Source: Actinospineispora acaciae DSM 45401 (GTDB taxonomy: Bacteria > Actinomycetota > Actinomycetes > Mycobacteriales > Pseudonocardiaceae). From it: a stretch of DNA of 64,000 nt. Shown piece by piece: positions 26,792 to 35,353 of the stretch. Position 1 is the stretch's first letter, and the number at the start of each line of letters is the position of its first letter. Location: positions 310,001-374,000 of the forward strand of contig NZ_JIAI01000008.1 of assembly GCF_000620785.1 (NCBI RefSeq), given 5' to 3'. A model generated the notes under the pieces. The model had not been told where the DNA came from and ran no database searches. It saw only the letters and a program-made list of their open reading frames with translations. Made by a program: the position numbers and the translations under genes.

Positions 26792-27477
26792 GACTTCGGG
26801 CCGTAGAGCCTGGCGACATCGGGAGAGTCGAGCCACTTGGAGTAGGTGGGCGACTTCGGCCAGCCCTCGGGTGAGTCCTGCCATTCCTCCTGGCGGCCCC
26901 ACGGCAGGATGTCGACCAACGCGAAGGTGTAGCTGAGCTGTTCGGTGCCCCGGCCGTTGGTGTGCCAGGTGCGGTAGACCGTGTCGCCGTCGCGGAGGAA
27001 CACGTTCACCGCGAAGCCGCCGCCGGGAGGCGCGTCGACGTCGGCGCCGAACGAGCTTTCCGAGGACGAGTACCAGTCCATCGTGTTGCCGACCTTGGCC
27101 TTGTAGGCCAGCGCTTCCTCGATAGGCCCGTTGGTGACGATGACGAAGCGGGCGTCGTAGTTGTCCAGTACGCCCAGCCGGGCGTACTGCGAGGTCAGGC
27201 CCGTGCAGCCGCCGCACTGCCACTCGGCGCCGTCGGACCACATGTGGTTGTAGACGATGAGCTGCGAGCGCCCGTCGAACACGTCGACCAGCCGGATCGG
27301 GCCGTCCTCGCCGATCAGCGTGTAGTCCGGCAGCTCGACCATCGGCAGCCGGCGGCGTTGGGCGGCGATGGCGTCCAGCTCACGGGTGGCGGCCTTCTCC
27401 CGTGCGCGCAGGTCGTCGAGCGCGGCCTGCCAGGTCTGCCGGTCGACGATGGTGGGTAGGGCGGTGTGTTCGGTCAC
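26788..27477 (-). CDS. DUF899 thioredoxin-like protein
   Basis: A 229-residue protein of the DUF899 family, which has a thioredoxin-like fold. The conserved zone reads LIVYNHMW then CGGCTGLTSQ with the paired Cys residues; later NVFLRDGDTVYRTWHTNGRG is typical. The biochemical role is not established; a redox or dehalogenation-like role has been guessed for relatives. The GTG at 27477 follows GGGAGGA. It is the first gene of a two-gene operon with the hydrolase. Confidence 0.85.
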   Translation of the reverse strand: MTEHTALPTIVDRQTWQAALDDLRAREKAATRELDAIAAQRRRLPMVELPDYTLIGEDGPIRLVDVFDGRSQLIVYNHMWSDGAEWQCGGCTGLTSQYARLGVLDNYDARFVIVTNGPIEEALAYKAKVGNTMDWYSSSESSFGADVDAPPGGGFAVNVFLRDGDTVYRTWHTNGRGTEQLSYTFALVDILPWGRQEEWQDSPEGWPKSPTYSKWLDSPDVARLYGPKS

Positions 27478-27537
27478 GGTTCCTCCCGGGCTCGGATGGT
27501 TGTGCTCCGAGGTGTTGACCGGGGAGGGCCGCGAAAG

Positions 27538-28686
27538 TCATCGGCCCCCGCGGCGCCGCGCCTTCGCCACCAGGTAGCGGCGGCGGAGCTGGCCGAGGGC
27601 GGCGTTGCGTTGGCTCAGCTCGACGGCCGTGCGGCGCCATCCGGGTTGCTTCGGCGGCGTGTGATCGGCCGACCACCGCAGCATGCCGGCGAGCGCGTGG
27701 ATCGCGGCGTCCAGGAGCTCGGCGTCGGTGGCGTCGTCGGGGTGGCGGTGCTCGGGGTCGGGCGCGGCGGGGATCAGGTCGTTCAGGTCGCCGATGACCG
27801 GGTAGTCACGTTCGCGGAGGGTGTCCACCATCTCTTTGGAACGGCGGGTTACCCACTCCTGGTCGGTGGCGGGCAGCCGCAGTGGGACGCTGGATTCGCG
27901 GCGGGCCAGGACGGTGACGGCCAGGTAATCTTTCACCAGCTCGTCGTAGGAGGGCCAGTCGAGGCCGTCCGCCATTGCGATGTTGAGGCGGCGCACCACA
28001 TTGGTCTCGACAATTCCCATCGAATGGTTCGCCTTATCGACGAGATCGATGTCACAGGTGTCCGGGGCGATATCGATCGCCCGACTGAACCGCGTCCACA
28101 GCTCGCTCGGCCTACTTCCGGGTGGCGGAACGGTGACCAGGTGCACTCGGCCGGCGCTCTCGGCCCAGGCGTCGAGCACGCGCGGGATGTCCTGCAGCCG
28201 CCAGAACAGGTCGACCAGGTAGTGCGGCCGCTCACCGGGCGCGGACAGCTCGCGGGCGAACTCCGCGAACGTGAGCGTCTGCCGGTTCTTGACGTCCTCC
28301 TGCCAGACCGCGGGCACCTGCCGGGCCAGGTCCCGGGCGGTGAGCACCACGTGTACGTCCGCCCAGGCCAGGTCGGCCAGCGCGGCACGGACCTCCCGCT
28401 GGTCGAGCATGCTGAACAGCTCGTGGGAGAGGACCACGTCGCCGCGCCAGGACCGGGCCTGGTCCGCCAGCCGCCGCCAGGCGCCGGCCACCGCCGGGTT
28501 GGCGTGCTCCTGGTAATGCGCCTTCCGCAGGTCCATGACGGCGTGGAACTGGGCGTCCTTGCTCAGGCCCGGATAAAGCACGCCGGACCGCCGCAGCGCG
28601 TCCCTATTGGCCCACAATACTTCCTGGACGAACGTGGTGCCGGTTTTCGGCGCCCCAACGTGCACATAGACGCGGTTCGCGCACAT
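27538..28686 (-). CDS. P-loop sulfotransferase-family protein
   Basis: A 382-residue protein. The N-terminal GAPKTGTTFVQ is the PAPS-binding phosphate loop of sulfotransferases, and VHVVLTARDLARQVPAVWQ resembles the 3'-phosphate-binding motif. It probably transfers sulfate from PAPS to a hydroxylated acceptor; the acceptor is unknown. The start is set at ATG 28686 because GAGGGGG (28701-28695) lies 8-9 nt upstream; the GTG at 28695 lies directly against that site. A 13-bp inverted repeat covers the ribosome site (28689-28752). The region just upstream is unusually A/T-rich. Confidence 0.75.
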   Translation of the reverse strand: MCANRVYVHVGAPKTGTTFVQEVLWANRDALRRSGVLYPGLSKDAQFHAVMDLRKAHYQEHANPAVAGAWRRLADQARSWRGDVVLSHELFSMLDQREVRAALADLAWADVHVVLTARDLARQVPAVWQEDVKNRQTLTFAEFARELSAPGERPHYLVDLFWRLQDIPRVLDAWAESAGRVHLVTVPPPGSRPSELWTRFSRAIDIAPDTCDIDLVDKANHSMGIVETNVVRRLNIAMADGLDWPSYDELVKDYLAVTVLARRESSVPLRLPATDQEWVTRRSKEMVDTLRERDYPVIGDLNDLIPAAPDPEHRHPDDATDAELLDAAIHALAGMLRWSADHTPPKQPGWRRTAVELSQRNAALGQLRRRYLVAKARRRGGR

Positions 28687-28688
28687 TG

Positions 28689-28752
28689 GAGGCACCCCCT
28701 CACACTACTTATAAACTCTCAGGATCGTATCAAACGGCCGAGGGGGTGCCTC
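28689..28752 (-). promoter_or_regulatory. 13-bp perfect inverted repeat covering the sulfotransferase ribosome site
   Basis: GAGGCACCCCCTC at 28689-28701 and its exact complement at 28740-28752 flank 38 A/T-rich bases that include TATAAG. On the minus strand the second arm contains the ribosome site of the 28686 start. A transcript reading through from the mannosyltransferase gene would fold and hide that site or terminate. A transcript begun inside the loop would not. Confidence 0.5.
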
Positions 28753-28793
28753 GATGGGCCGTTCTCGAAATAAGCCTGTGAGTTCCCTATGAA

Positions 28794-29999
28794 TTAAATC
28801 GCGTACGACCAGCCGGTGAGCGCGTAACCGCCGAACCACGCCGAGGCCAGCGTGACCGCCGTGAGCACCGCCATCGCGGTGGCCCGCCGCCGCTTCGCCA
28901 GCGCCAGCGCGACCGGCACCAGCAGCGTCACCGCCGGCAGCGCCAGCCGGGCCTTGGAGTTCATCAGGCCGTTCGAGGCCAGCGTCATCGCCAGCACCCC
29001 GGCCGCGTAGGCGATCAGCGGCCACGGCACCCGCCGCGCCCAGCAGACCGCCAGCAACACCACGGCGCCGACCAGCACGCCGACCGTGACCACCTCCAGC
29101 ACCGACCGCCCGCTGGCCAGCACCTCCTCGGTGAACGCCCAGGTCGCCGCGCCGCCGTCGAAGCCCGAGCTCCAGCCGCGTTCCTGCAGCTCGAACCAGC
29201 CGCCGAGCGACCCCGTCCGGGACGCCACGAACCCCAGGTAGCCGACCAGCCCGAGCGGGGCGATCATCCCGCCCACCCAGGGCCGCCAGCCGTCCTCGCG
29301 CCTGAACACCGTGACCAAAGCGGCCAGCCCGACCGCGAGCAGCAGCGCGGCCCCGGTCGGCCGGATCGTCCCGGCCAGCGCCGTGCAGCAGCCCGCGAGC
29401 ACCCAGTTGCGCCGCAGCACCGCGACCAGCGCCCAGACCACGAAGGCGCAGAACAGCCCCTCCGAGTACGTCATGCTCCAGACCACGCCCATCGGCGCCG
29501 CCGCCACCAGCGCGACCAGCAGCAGCCCGACCCGCCGCGAGCCGCCGGGCACCAGCTCGCCCAGCCGCGCCAGCCCGTACGCCAGCACCACGCCGGCGAC
29601 CAGCGACACCATCAGCCCGGCGACCACCAGGTTGGCCCCGGTCACGAACCGCACCACCGCCACGGCGGCCGGGTAGCCGGGGAAGAACGCCAGCGGGGTG
29701 GTCGGGTCGCGGTGGCCGAACGCGTCCACCAGCCCGTGCGGCACGCCGGAGTACCCGCCGCCGGCGATGGCCAGCATCCACTGGCCGTCCCAGACCGAGA
29801 GCCTGGACAGCAGCAGGCCGCCGTTCACCTCGGTCTGCCAGCCCAGGATGAGCACCCCGACCAGCCGTACCCCCAGGAAGACCAGTGCGGGAGCGGTCAC
29901 CTCGAGCAGCCGGGAGGCGCGGGCGAGCAGTTCCGGGTCGGGGGTGGGGTCGGGAGCGTCGGTCCGGTTGGCGTCCACCGCCGGCTCGGTCACTGCCAC
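28794..29999 (-). CDS. Integral membrane mannosyltransferase-like protein (GT-C, PIG-V-like)
   Basis: About 401 residues with 9-10 hydrophobic segments and an Asp-containing first loop, SVWDGQWMLAIAGGGY, typical of GT-C glycosyltransferases that use polyprenyl-phosphate sugars. GYSGVPHG and a following FFPGYPAAVAVV zone resemble PIG-V-type mannosyltransferases. It likely adds a mannose to a lipid or protein outside the membrane. The start is set at GTG 29999 because GGGGG lies 8 nt upstream; an ATG at 30047 would add 16 residues but has no ribosome site. Confidence 0.72.
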   Translation of the reverse strand: MAVTEPAVDANRTDAPDPTPDPELLARASRLLEVTAPALVFLGVRLVGVLILGWQTEVNGGLLLSRLSVWDGQWMLAIAGGGYSGVPHGLVDAFGHRDPTTPLAFFPGYPAAVAVVRFVTGANLVVAGLMVSLVAGVVLAYGLARLGELVPGGSRRVGLLLVALVAAAPMGVVWSMTYSEGLFCAFVVWALVAVLRRNWVLAGCCTALAGTIRPTGAALLLAVGLAALVTVFRREDGWRPWVGGMIAPLGLVGYLGFVASRTGSLGGWFELQERGWSSGFDGGAATWAFTEEVLASGRSVLEVVTVGVLVGAVVLLAVCWARRVPWPLIAYAAGVLAMTLASNGLMNSKARLALPAVTLLVPVALALAKRRRATAMAVLTAVTLASAWFGGYALTGWSYAI

Positions 30000-30179
30000 T
30001 GAGACAACCCCCTGGCGCCTGTCCTTCGACTGTGTGGGCTGAACCATGAAGGCTAGTGATGCGTACCAGCGTCGGTAGGGTGGGTTCGCGAAACTGAACT
30101 AAACAGACGCACGGCGCGCCTGGTCACCCGGTTGGGCGAGGGCCGGCAGACCCCCAACGGTGACTGGAGGCGATCGCAG

Positions 30180-31445
30180 GTGGCTCTTGTCGTACAGAAG
30201 TACGGCGGATCCTCCGTGCAGGATGCCGAGCGAATCAAGCGGGTGGCGGAACGGATCGTCCGCGCCCGCAAGGAAGGCCACGACGTGGTGGTGGTCGCGT
30301 CCGCGATGGGCGACACCACCGACGAGCTGATCGACCTGGCCGAGCAGGTCAGCCCGGCCCCGCCGCCGCGCGAGCTGGACATGCTGCTCACCTCGGGCGA
30401 GCGGATCTCCAACGCGCTGCTGGCCATGGCGATCCACGCGCTGGGCGCCGAGGCGCGCTCGTTCACCGGCTCGCAGGCCGGCATGATCACGACGTCCAAG
30501 CACGGCGACGCCCGGATCCTGGAGGTCAACCCCGGCCGGCTCAAGGCCGCGCTGAACGAGGGCGCCGTGGTCCTGGTGGCCGGCTTCCAGGGCATGAGCG
30601 GGGACTCCAAGGAGATCACCACGCTCGGCCGGGGCGGCTCGGACACCACAGCGGTCGCGCTGGCCGCCGCCCTGCAGGCCGACGTCTGCGAGATCTACAC
30701 CGACGTGGACGGCGTCTTCTCCGCCGACCCGCGCATCGTGCGCAACGCGCACCACCTGGACACCGTCTGCTACGAGGAGATGCTGGAGCTGGCCGCGTGC
30801 GGGGCGAAGGTGCTGCACCTGCGCGCGGTGGAGTACGCGCGGAGGTATCAGGTGCCGCTGCGGGTGCGCTCTTCATACAACGACAAGCCAGGCACGCTGA
30901 TCACCGGCTCGCTGGAGGACATCCCGATGGAACAGGCCATCTTGACGGGCGTCGCGCACGACCGTTCCGAGGGAAAGGTCACGGTCACCGGCGTTCCGGA
31001 CACGCCCGGTCACGCCGCGAAGATCTTCCGGACGGTGGCGGACGCGGACATCAACATCGACATGGTGCTGCAGAACATCTCGCACGAGTCCGACAAGCGC
31101 ACCGACATCACGTTCACGCTGCCCCGCTCGGACGGGCCTACGGCGGTCTCGGCGCTGACGAAGGCACGCCACGAGATCGGCTTCGACGAGGTCATCTACG
31201 ACGACAACGTGGGCAAGGTGTCGCTGGTCGGCGCGGGGATGCGCTCGCACCCGGGGGTCACCGCCACGTTCTGCGAATCTCTGTCGCGGGCGGGTATCAA
31301 TATCGAGACGATGAACACCTCGGAGATTCGCATCTCGGTGCTCTGCCGGGAGGATCAGCTCGACGACGCGGTGCGCGCGCTGCACGACGCGTTCGAGCTG
31401 GGCGGCGAGGAGGAGGCTGTCGTGCACGCTGGATCGGGTCGGTGA
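30180..31445 (+). CDS. ask: Aspartate kinase (alpha, with likely internal beta start)
   Basis: A 421-residue aspartokinase, the first step to lysine, threonine, methionine and diaminopimelate. The catalytic N-terminus has KYGGSSV (7-13) and the nucleotide stretch TLGRGGSDTTA. The C-terminal third has two ACT regulatory domains that sense Lys/Thr. The start is GTG 30180 with GGAGG at 30166-30170. An internal ATG at 30927 (MEQAILTGVA) with GGAG upstream matches the separate beta-subunit start known in corynebacteria and mycobacteria. It is 4 bp ahead of asd, forming the ask-asd operon. Confidence 0.96.
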   Translation: MALVVQKYGGSSVQDAERIKRVAERIVRARKEGHDVVVVASAMGDTTDELIDLAEQVSPAPPPRELDMLLTSGERISNALLAMAIHALGAEARSFTGSQAGMITTSKHGDARILEVNPGRLKAALNEGAVVLVAGFQGMSGDSKEITTLGRGGSDTTAVALAAALQADVCEIYTDVDGVFSADPRIVRNAHHLDTVCYEEMLELAACGAKVLHLRAVEYARRYQVPLRVRSSYNDKPGTLITGSLEDIPMEQAILTGVAHDRSEGKVTVTGVPDTPGHAAKIFRTVADADINIDMVLQNISHESDKRTDITFTLPRSDGPTAVSALTKARHEIGFDEVIYDDNVGKVSLVGAGMRSHPGVTATFCESLSRAGINIETMNTSEIRISVLCREDQLDDAVRALHDAFELGGEEEAVVHAGSGR

Positions 31446-31449
31446 TCTC

Positions 31450-32505
31450 GTGACCGTATTGGCAATCGTGGGCGCCACCGGGGCGGTGGGTTCCACAATG
31501 ATCGACATCATCGATGCGCGGGAGAGCGTGCCGTGGTCGGAGATCCGGCTGGTGGCCTCGGCCCGGTCGGCGGGCAAGGTGCTGACAGTTCGCGGTGAGC
31601 AGGTCACCGTGCGGGAGCTGGCGCCCGAGGTGTTCGACGGGGTGGACGTCGCGCTGTTCGACGTGCCGGACGAGGTCAGCGCCGAGTGGGCGCCGGTCGC
31701 GGCGGCGCGCGGGGCGGTCGCGGTGGACAACTCCGGGGCGTTCCGGATGGATCCGGACGTGCCGCTGGTCGTCCCCGAGGTGAACGCCCACCAGGTGGCG
31801 GAGCGGCCGAAGGGCATCATCGCCAACCCGAACTGCACGACGCTGTCCATGATGGCCGCGATGGGCGCGCTGCACCGGGCGTTCGAGCTGCGCGAGCTGG
31901 TGGTGGCCTCGTACCAGGCCGCGTCCGGGGCGGGGCAGGTCGGCGTGGATCGGCTCTACGCCGAGCTGGCCGCCGTGGGCGGCAAGGAGGTCGGGGTGCG
32001 CGCCGGGGACGTGGCCGAGGCGCTGGCCGAGGCCGGGCTCGGGTCGGACTCGCCGTTCCCGGCGCCGCTGGCCATGAACGTGGTGCCGTGGGCCGGTTCG
32101 TTGAAGGACGACGGCTGGTCGTCCGAGGAGCTGAAGGTCCGCAACGAGTCGCGCAAGATCCTGGGCATCCCGTCCCTGAAGGTGTCCGCGACGTGCGTGC
32201 GGGTGCCGGTGGTGACCACGCACGCGCTGGCCGTGCACGCCACGTTCGGCTCGGAGGTGTCCGTGGACAAGGCGCGCGCCGTGCTCGCCGCCCAGCCCTC
32301 GATCGTGCTGCGCGATGACCCAGCCGCCGGCCAGTGGCCCACGCCGGCCGACACCGTGGGCGGCGACCCGACCTGGGTGGGCCGGATCCGTCAGGCGCTG
32401 GACTTCCCGAACACCCTGGAGCTGTTCCTCTGCGGCGACAACCTGCGCAAGGGCGCCGCGCTGAACACCTACGAGATCGCCGAGGCGGTGGTCGCTTCCG
32501 GTTAG
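31450..32505 (+). CDS. asd: Aspartate-semialdehyde dehydrogenase
   Basis: A 351-residue NADPH enzyme that reduces aspartyl phosphate to aspartate semialdehyde. The nucleotide fold starts with VGATGAVGSTM; the catalytic Cys129 is in NPNCTT; the C-terminal LFLCGDNLRKGAALN is a family hallmark. GTG start at 31450, four bases after the ask stop, so the genes are co-transcribed and probably coupled. Typical length for the actinobacterial enzyme. Confidence 0.96.
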   Translation: MTVLAIVGATGAVGSTMIDIIDARESVPWSEIRLVASARSAGKVLTVRGEQVTVRELAPEVFDGVDVALFDVPDEVSAEWAPVAAARGAVAVDNSGAFRMDPDVPLVVPEVNAHQVAERPKGIIANPNCTTLSMMAAMGALHRAFELRELVVASYQAASGAGQVGVDRLYAELAAVGGKEVGVRAGDVAEALAEAGLGSDSPFPAPLAMNVVPWAGSLKDDGWSSEELKVRNESRKILGIPSLKVSATCVRVPVVTTHALAVHATFGSEVSVDKARAVLAAQPSIVLRDDPAAGQWPTPADTVGGDPTWVGRIRQALDFPNTLELFLCGDNLRKGAALNTYEIAEAVVASG

Positions 32506-32584
32506 CCGCCGCCGGCGGACGCGCCGGTTACCGATGTGCCCGAGTCTGAGCCACCGATAACGACGCGCTGAGAGGTTTCGCACC

Positions 32585-33121
32585 ATGAGCATGGAAGAGC
32601 TGCTGTCCCGCCGACCCAACCCGGCCGGGGTGGTGCGGAACCTTGCCGCCACGCCGCTGGAACGGCTCGCGGTCGTGACCTGCATGGACGCTCGCATCGA
32701 CACGTTCGGTGTGCTCGGGCTGCGGATCGGCGACGCGCACGTGATCCGCAACGCGGGCGGCGTGGTGACCGACGACGTGATCCGCTCGCTGGCCATCAGC
32801 CAGCGCAAGCTCGCCACCCGCTACGTCATCCTCATCGCGCACACCGGCTGCGGCATGCTCTCGTTCACCGACGACGAGTTCGTCGCCGAGCTGGCCCACG
32901 AGACCGGCCAGCCGCCGACCTGGCGCCCCGGCACCTTCCCCGACCCGGCCCAACACGTCCGCCACGGCATGCAGCAGCTGCGCACCAGCCCGTTCCTGCG
33001 CGCGGACACCGAGGTCCGGGGGTTCGTGTTCGACCTCACCACCGGCGCGGTCGACGAGGTCCACACGCCGGCCGCCACCGCCGCCACGCCCGCGCCCCGC
33101 GACGCGCCGGCCAACGACTAG
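32585..33121 (+). CDS. Beta-class carbonic anhydrase
   Basis: A 178-residue zinc enzyme interconverting CO2 and bicarbonate in the cytoplasm. Zinc ligands are Cys33 (in CMDAR, with Asp35 and Arg37 as the usual dyad), His86 and Cys89 (in AHTGCG); NAGGVVTDD is also conserved. The C-terminus has an extra Ala/Pro-rich tail of about 20 residues. The ATG at 32585 has GAGAGG upstream; a second ATG two codons later is possible. It lies 79 bp downstream of asd and ends in a long hairpin shared with the convergent gene. Confidence 0.93.
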   Translation: MSMEELLSRRPNPAGVVRNLAATPLERLAVVTCMDARIDTFGVLGLRIGDAHVIRNAGGVVTDDVIRSLAISQRKLATRYVILIAHTGCGMLSFTDDEFVAELAHETGQPPTWRPGTFPDPAQHVRHGMQQLRTSPFLRADTEVRGFVFDLTTGAVDEVHTPAATAATPAPRDAPAND

Positions 33122-33122
33122 G

Positions 33123-33196
33123 GGCTCGCACATCCGGTGTGTACGTGGCACACGCGCTGCAGCGGGTGTGCGGGGTACGAACTGGGTGTGCGAGCC
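33123..33196. terminator. 74-nt imperfect palindrome, family B copy 2, probable bidirectional terminator
   Basis: The arms 33123-33153 and 33166-33196 pair over 31 nt with a few mismatches around the loop GCGCTGCAGCGG. It starts 1 nt after the carbonic anhydrase stop and ends 4 nt before the convergent gene's stop. It is clearly related to the copy at 7800-7871. Confidence 0.6.
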
Positions 33197-33200
33197 GATG

Positions 33201-33866
33201 TCAGGGCTGGCCGCGGACTAGGCGGAGGTCCTCGGTGTGCTTGTACCAGGTCCAGCGGGTTACGGGGCGGGGGTGGGGGGCGCCGTCGTGGAGGACGGTG
33301 GCCGGTAGGCAGCCGATTTGGACGGCTCGGCCCGTGGCGGCGCGCACCTTTCGTCCTAGTAGGCCTACGCGTACCGCTCGGACGTCCACGCCGACCGGGG
33401 CGATTGGGGTGACCTCCAGGCGGTTCGCCTGGCCGCGCAGGACAAGCTCGTCGTCGCAGTAGACGACGCCGCGCGCCGGGCGCACCTCGCCCCGGCCGAG
33501 CAGGATTCCGCCGGCGTCGTCCCTGATCAGCGGCACCCGGTCCGGCTCGCCGTGTAGCGCCAGGGTGACCGCCTGCGTTGGGTCGGTGGGCAGGCCCCAG
33601 GTGGCGGCCACCGCCGAGTCCGCCGACGCGGGGAGGTAGGCCACCGCCACGGACGCCAGCCGCTCGGTACGCAGCAGGCGCAGGACCACCGCGGCGAGGT
33701 CACCGTCCGTACCCGCCACCACGACGCGGTCCGGTGCCAGCTCGGCCAGCAGCGGGTCCACGTCGGCGCGCTCCGGCCGGCCGGCCAGCTCGCGGACCAC
33801 CACGTCGTCCGGCACGGGCAGCTCGCCGCCCGGCCAGGAACTGCAGCGCAGCGCCAGGATCGTCAT
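33201..33866 (-). CDS. Conserved protein of unknown function beside purA (Rv0358-like by position)
   Basis: A 221-residue soluble protein without signal peptide or recognised catalytic motif. The N-terminal half alternates beta-type and helical segments (VVVAGTDGDLAAVVLRLLRTERLASVAVAYL), and the C-terminal half looks all-beta and Arg-rich. From memory, mycobacteria also carry a conserved unknown protein of about this size (Rv0358) divergent from purA; orthology is suggested only by position and size. The ATG at 33866 has no ribosome site. The 167-bp divergent region holds a GGGGCC/GGCCCC hairpin at 33961-33979 and TAGGCT at 33951. Confidence 0.6.
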   Translation of the reverse strand: MTILALRCSSWPGGELPVPDDVVVRELAGRPERADVDPLLAELAPDRVVVAGTDGDLAAVVLRLLRTERLASVAVAYLPASADSAVAATWGLPTDPTQAVTLALHGEPDRVPLIRDDAGGILLGRGEVRPARGVVYCDDELVLRGQANRLEVTPIAPVGVDVRAVRVGLLGRKVRAATGRAVQIGCLPATVLHDGAPHPRPVTRWTWYKHTEDLRLVRGQP

Positions 33867-34033
33867 AATGCTCGGCAGCTTCGCACACGGCCGGGGCCGG
33901 CGTGTGTGATAGCACGCTGCTTGGGTACCGCCGTCCCGGGCTCGTTGAGTTAGGCTCTCAGGGGCCCCATGACGGCCCCGGTAGTGCGTGATACCGAGAA
34001 ACGAGCCGAAACCGGGATTGGGGTCGGACTGAC

Positions 34034-35311
34034 ATGCCCGCGATTGTGTTGATCGGCGCCCAGTGGGGCGACGAGGGCAAAGGGAAGGCCACCGACCTGC
34101 TCGGCGGCCAGGTCCAGTGGGTGGTGCGTTACCAGGGCGGCAACAACGCCGGGCACACGGTGGTGCTCCCTGACGGGCAGGACTACGCGCTCAAGCTCAT
34201 CCCGTCCGGGATCCTCACCCCGGGGGTTCGCAACGTGATCGGCAACGGGGTGGTGGTCGACCCCGGCGCGCTGATCGACGAGCTGGGCGGCCTGCAGGAG
34301 CGCGGGGTGGACACCTCCGGCCTGCTGCTCTCGGCGGACGCCCACCTGATCATGCCGTACCACACAGCGATCGACCGGGTCAGCGAGCGGTACCTGGGCA
34401 AGGCCAAGATCGGCACCACCGGCCGGGGCATCGGCCCCGCGTACCAGGACAAGATCGCCCGCGTCGGCGTCCGCGCCGCCGACCTGCTGGACGCCAAGAT
34501 CCTGCGCCAGAAGGTCGAGGCCGCGCTGGAGTACAAGAACCAGGTGCTGGTCAAGGTGTACAACCGGCGCGCGCTGGACCTGGACGAGGTGCTGGACACC
34601 GTGCAGGCCGCCGGCCGCCGCATCGAGCACCTGATCGCGGACACCCGCCTGCTACTCAACCAGGCGCTGGACGCGGGCGAAACCGTCCTGCTGGAAGGCT
34701 CGCAGGGCACCCTGCTGGACGTCGACCACGGCACCTACCCGTTCGTGACCTCGTCCAACCCCACGGCGGGGGGCGCGGCGGTCGGCGCCGGGATCGGGCC
34801 GATGCGGATCGACCGCGTGATCGGCATCCTCAAGGCGTACACCACGCGGGTGGGCTCCGGCCCGTTCCCGACGGAGCTGCACGACGCGATGGGCGAGCAC
34901 CTGCGCAAGGTCGGCGGCGAGGTCGGGGTGAACACCCGCCGGCCGCGCCGGTGCGGGTGGTTCGACGCGGTGATCGGGCGGTATGCGACCAGGGTGAACG
35001 GCATCACCGACTACTTCCTGACCAAGCTGGACGTGCTGTCCGGGCTGGAGAAGGTGCCGGTGTGCGTGGCGTACGAGGTGGACGGGCGCCGCTGCGACGA
35101 GATGCCGATGACGCAGACGGACGTGCACCACGCCGTGCCCGTATACGAGGAGTTCCCCGGTTGGTGGGAGGACATCTCGCGGTGCCAGACGTTCGACGAG
35201 CTGCCCGCGAACGCGCGCTCGTACGTGCTGCGGCTGGAGGAGATGATCGGCGCGAAGGTGTCCGCGATCGGCGTCGGGCCCGGGCGCGACCAGACCATCG
35301 AAAGGCCGTGA
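34034..35311 (+). CDS. purA: Adenylosuccinate synthetase
   Basis: A 425-residue GTP-dependent enzyme joining IMP and aspartate on the way to AMP. The GTP-binding GDEGKGK lies at 12-18; QGGNNAGHT, the GTTGRGIGPAY loop and EGSQGTLLDVDHGTYP are all present. Start ATG 34034. The stop TGA (35309-35311) is part of the family A palindrome (CCGTGAGTGG), which directly follows as terminator. Confidence 0.97.
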   Translation: MPAIVLIGAQWGDEGKGKATDLLGGQVQWVVRYQGGNNAGHTVVLPDGQDYALKLIPSGILTPGVRNVIGNGVVVDPGALIDELGGLQERGVDTSGLLLSADAHLIMPYHTAIDRVSERYLGKAKIGTTGRGIGPAYQDKIARVGVRAADLLDAKILRQKVEAALEYKNQVLVKVYNRRALDLDEVLDTVQAAGRRIEHLIADTRLLLNQALDAGETVLLEGSQGTLLDVDHGTYPFVTSSNPTAGGAAVGAGIGPMRIDRVIGILKAYTTRVGSGPFPTELHDAMGEHLRKVGGEVGVNTRRPRRCGWFDAVIGRYATRVNGITDYFLTKLDVLSGLEKVPVCVAYEVDGRRCDEMPMTQTDVHHAVPVYEEFPGWWEDISRCQTFDELPANARSYVLRLEEMIGAKVSAIGVGPGRDQTIERP

Positions 35312-35350
35312 GTGGCTAAGGGGGCTATGGCACCCCTAGCCACTCACGGC
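35305..35350. terminator. Family A palindrome copy 2, purA / antiporter convergent terminator
   Basis: GCCGTGAGTGGCTA (from 35305) pairs with its complement ending at 35350, and the inner stem continues with two mismatches to a loop containing CTATGG. The purA stop codon lies inside the left arm, and the antiporter stop is 4 nt beyond the right arm. Confidence 0.7.
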
Positions 35351-35353
35351 TGG

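Noticed and set aside
33969..34053. Short frame from the ATG in the purA leader hairpin
   Set aside because: No ribosome site, ends out of frame inside purA, and has no amino-acid bias expected of a leader peptide.
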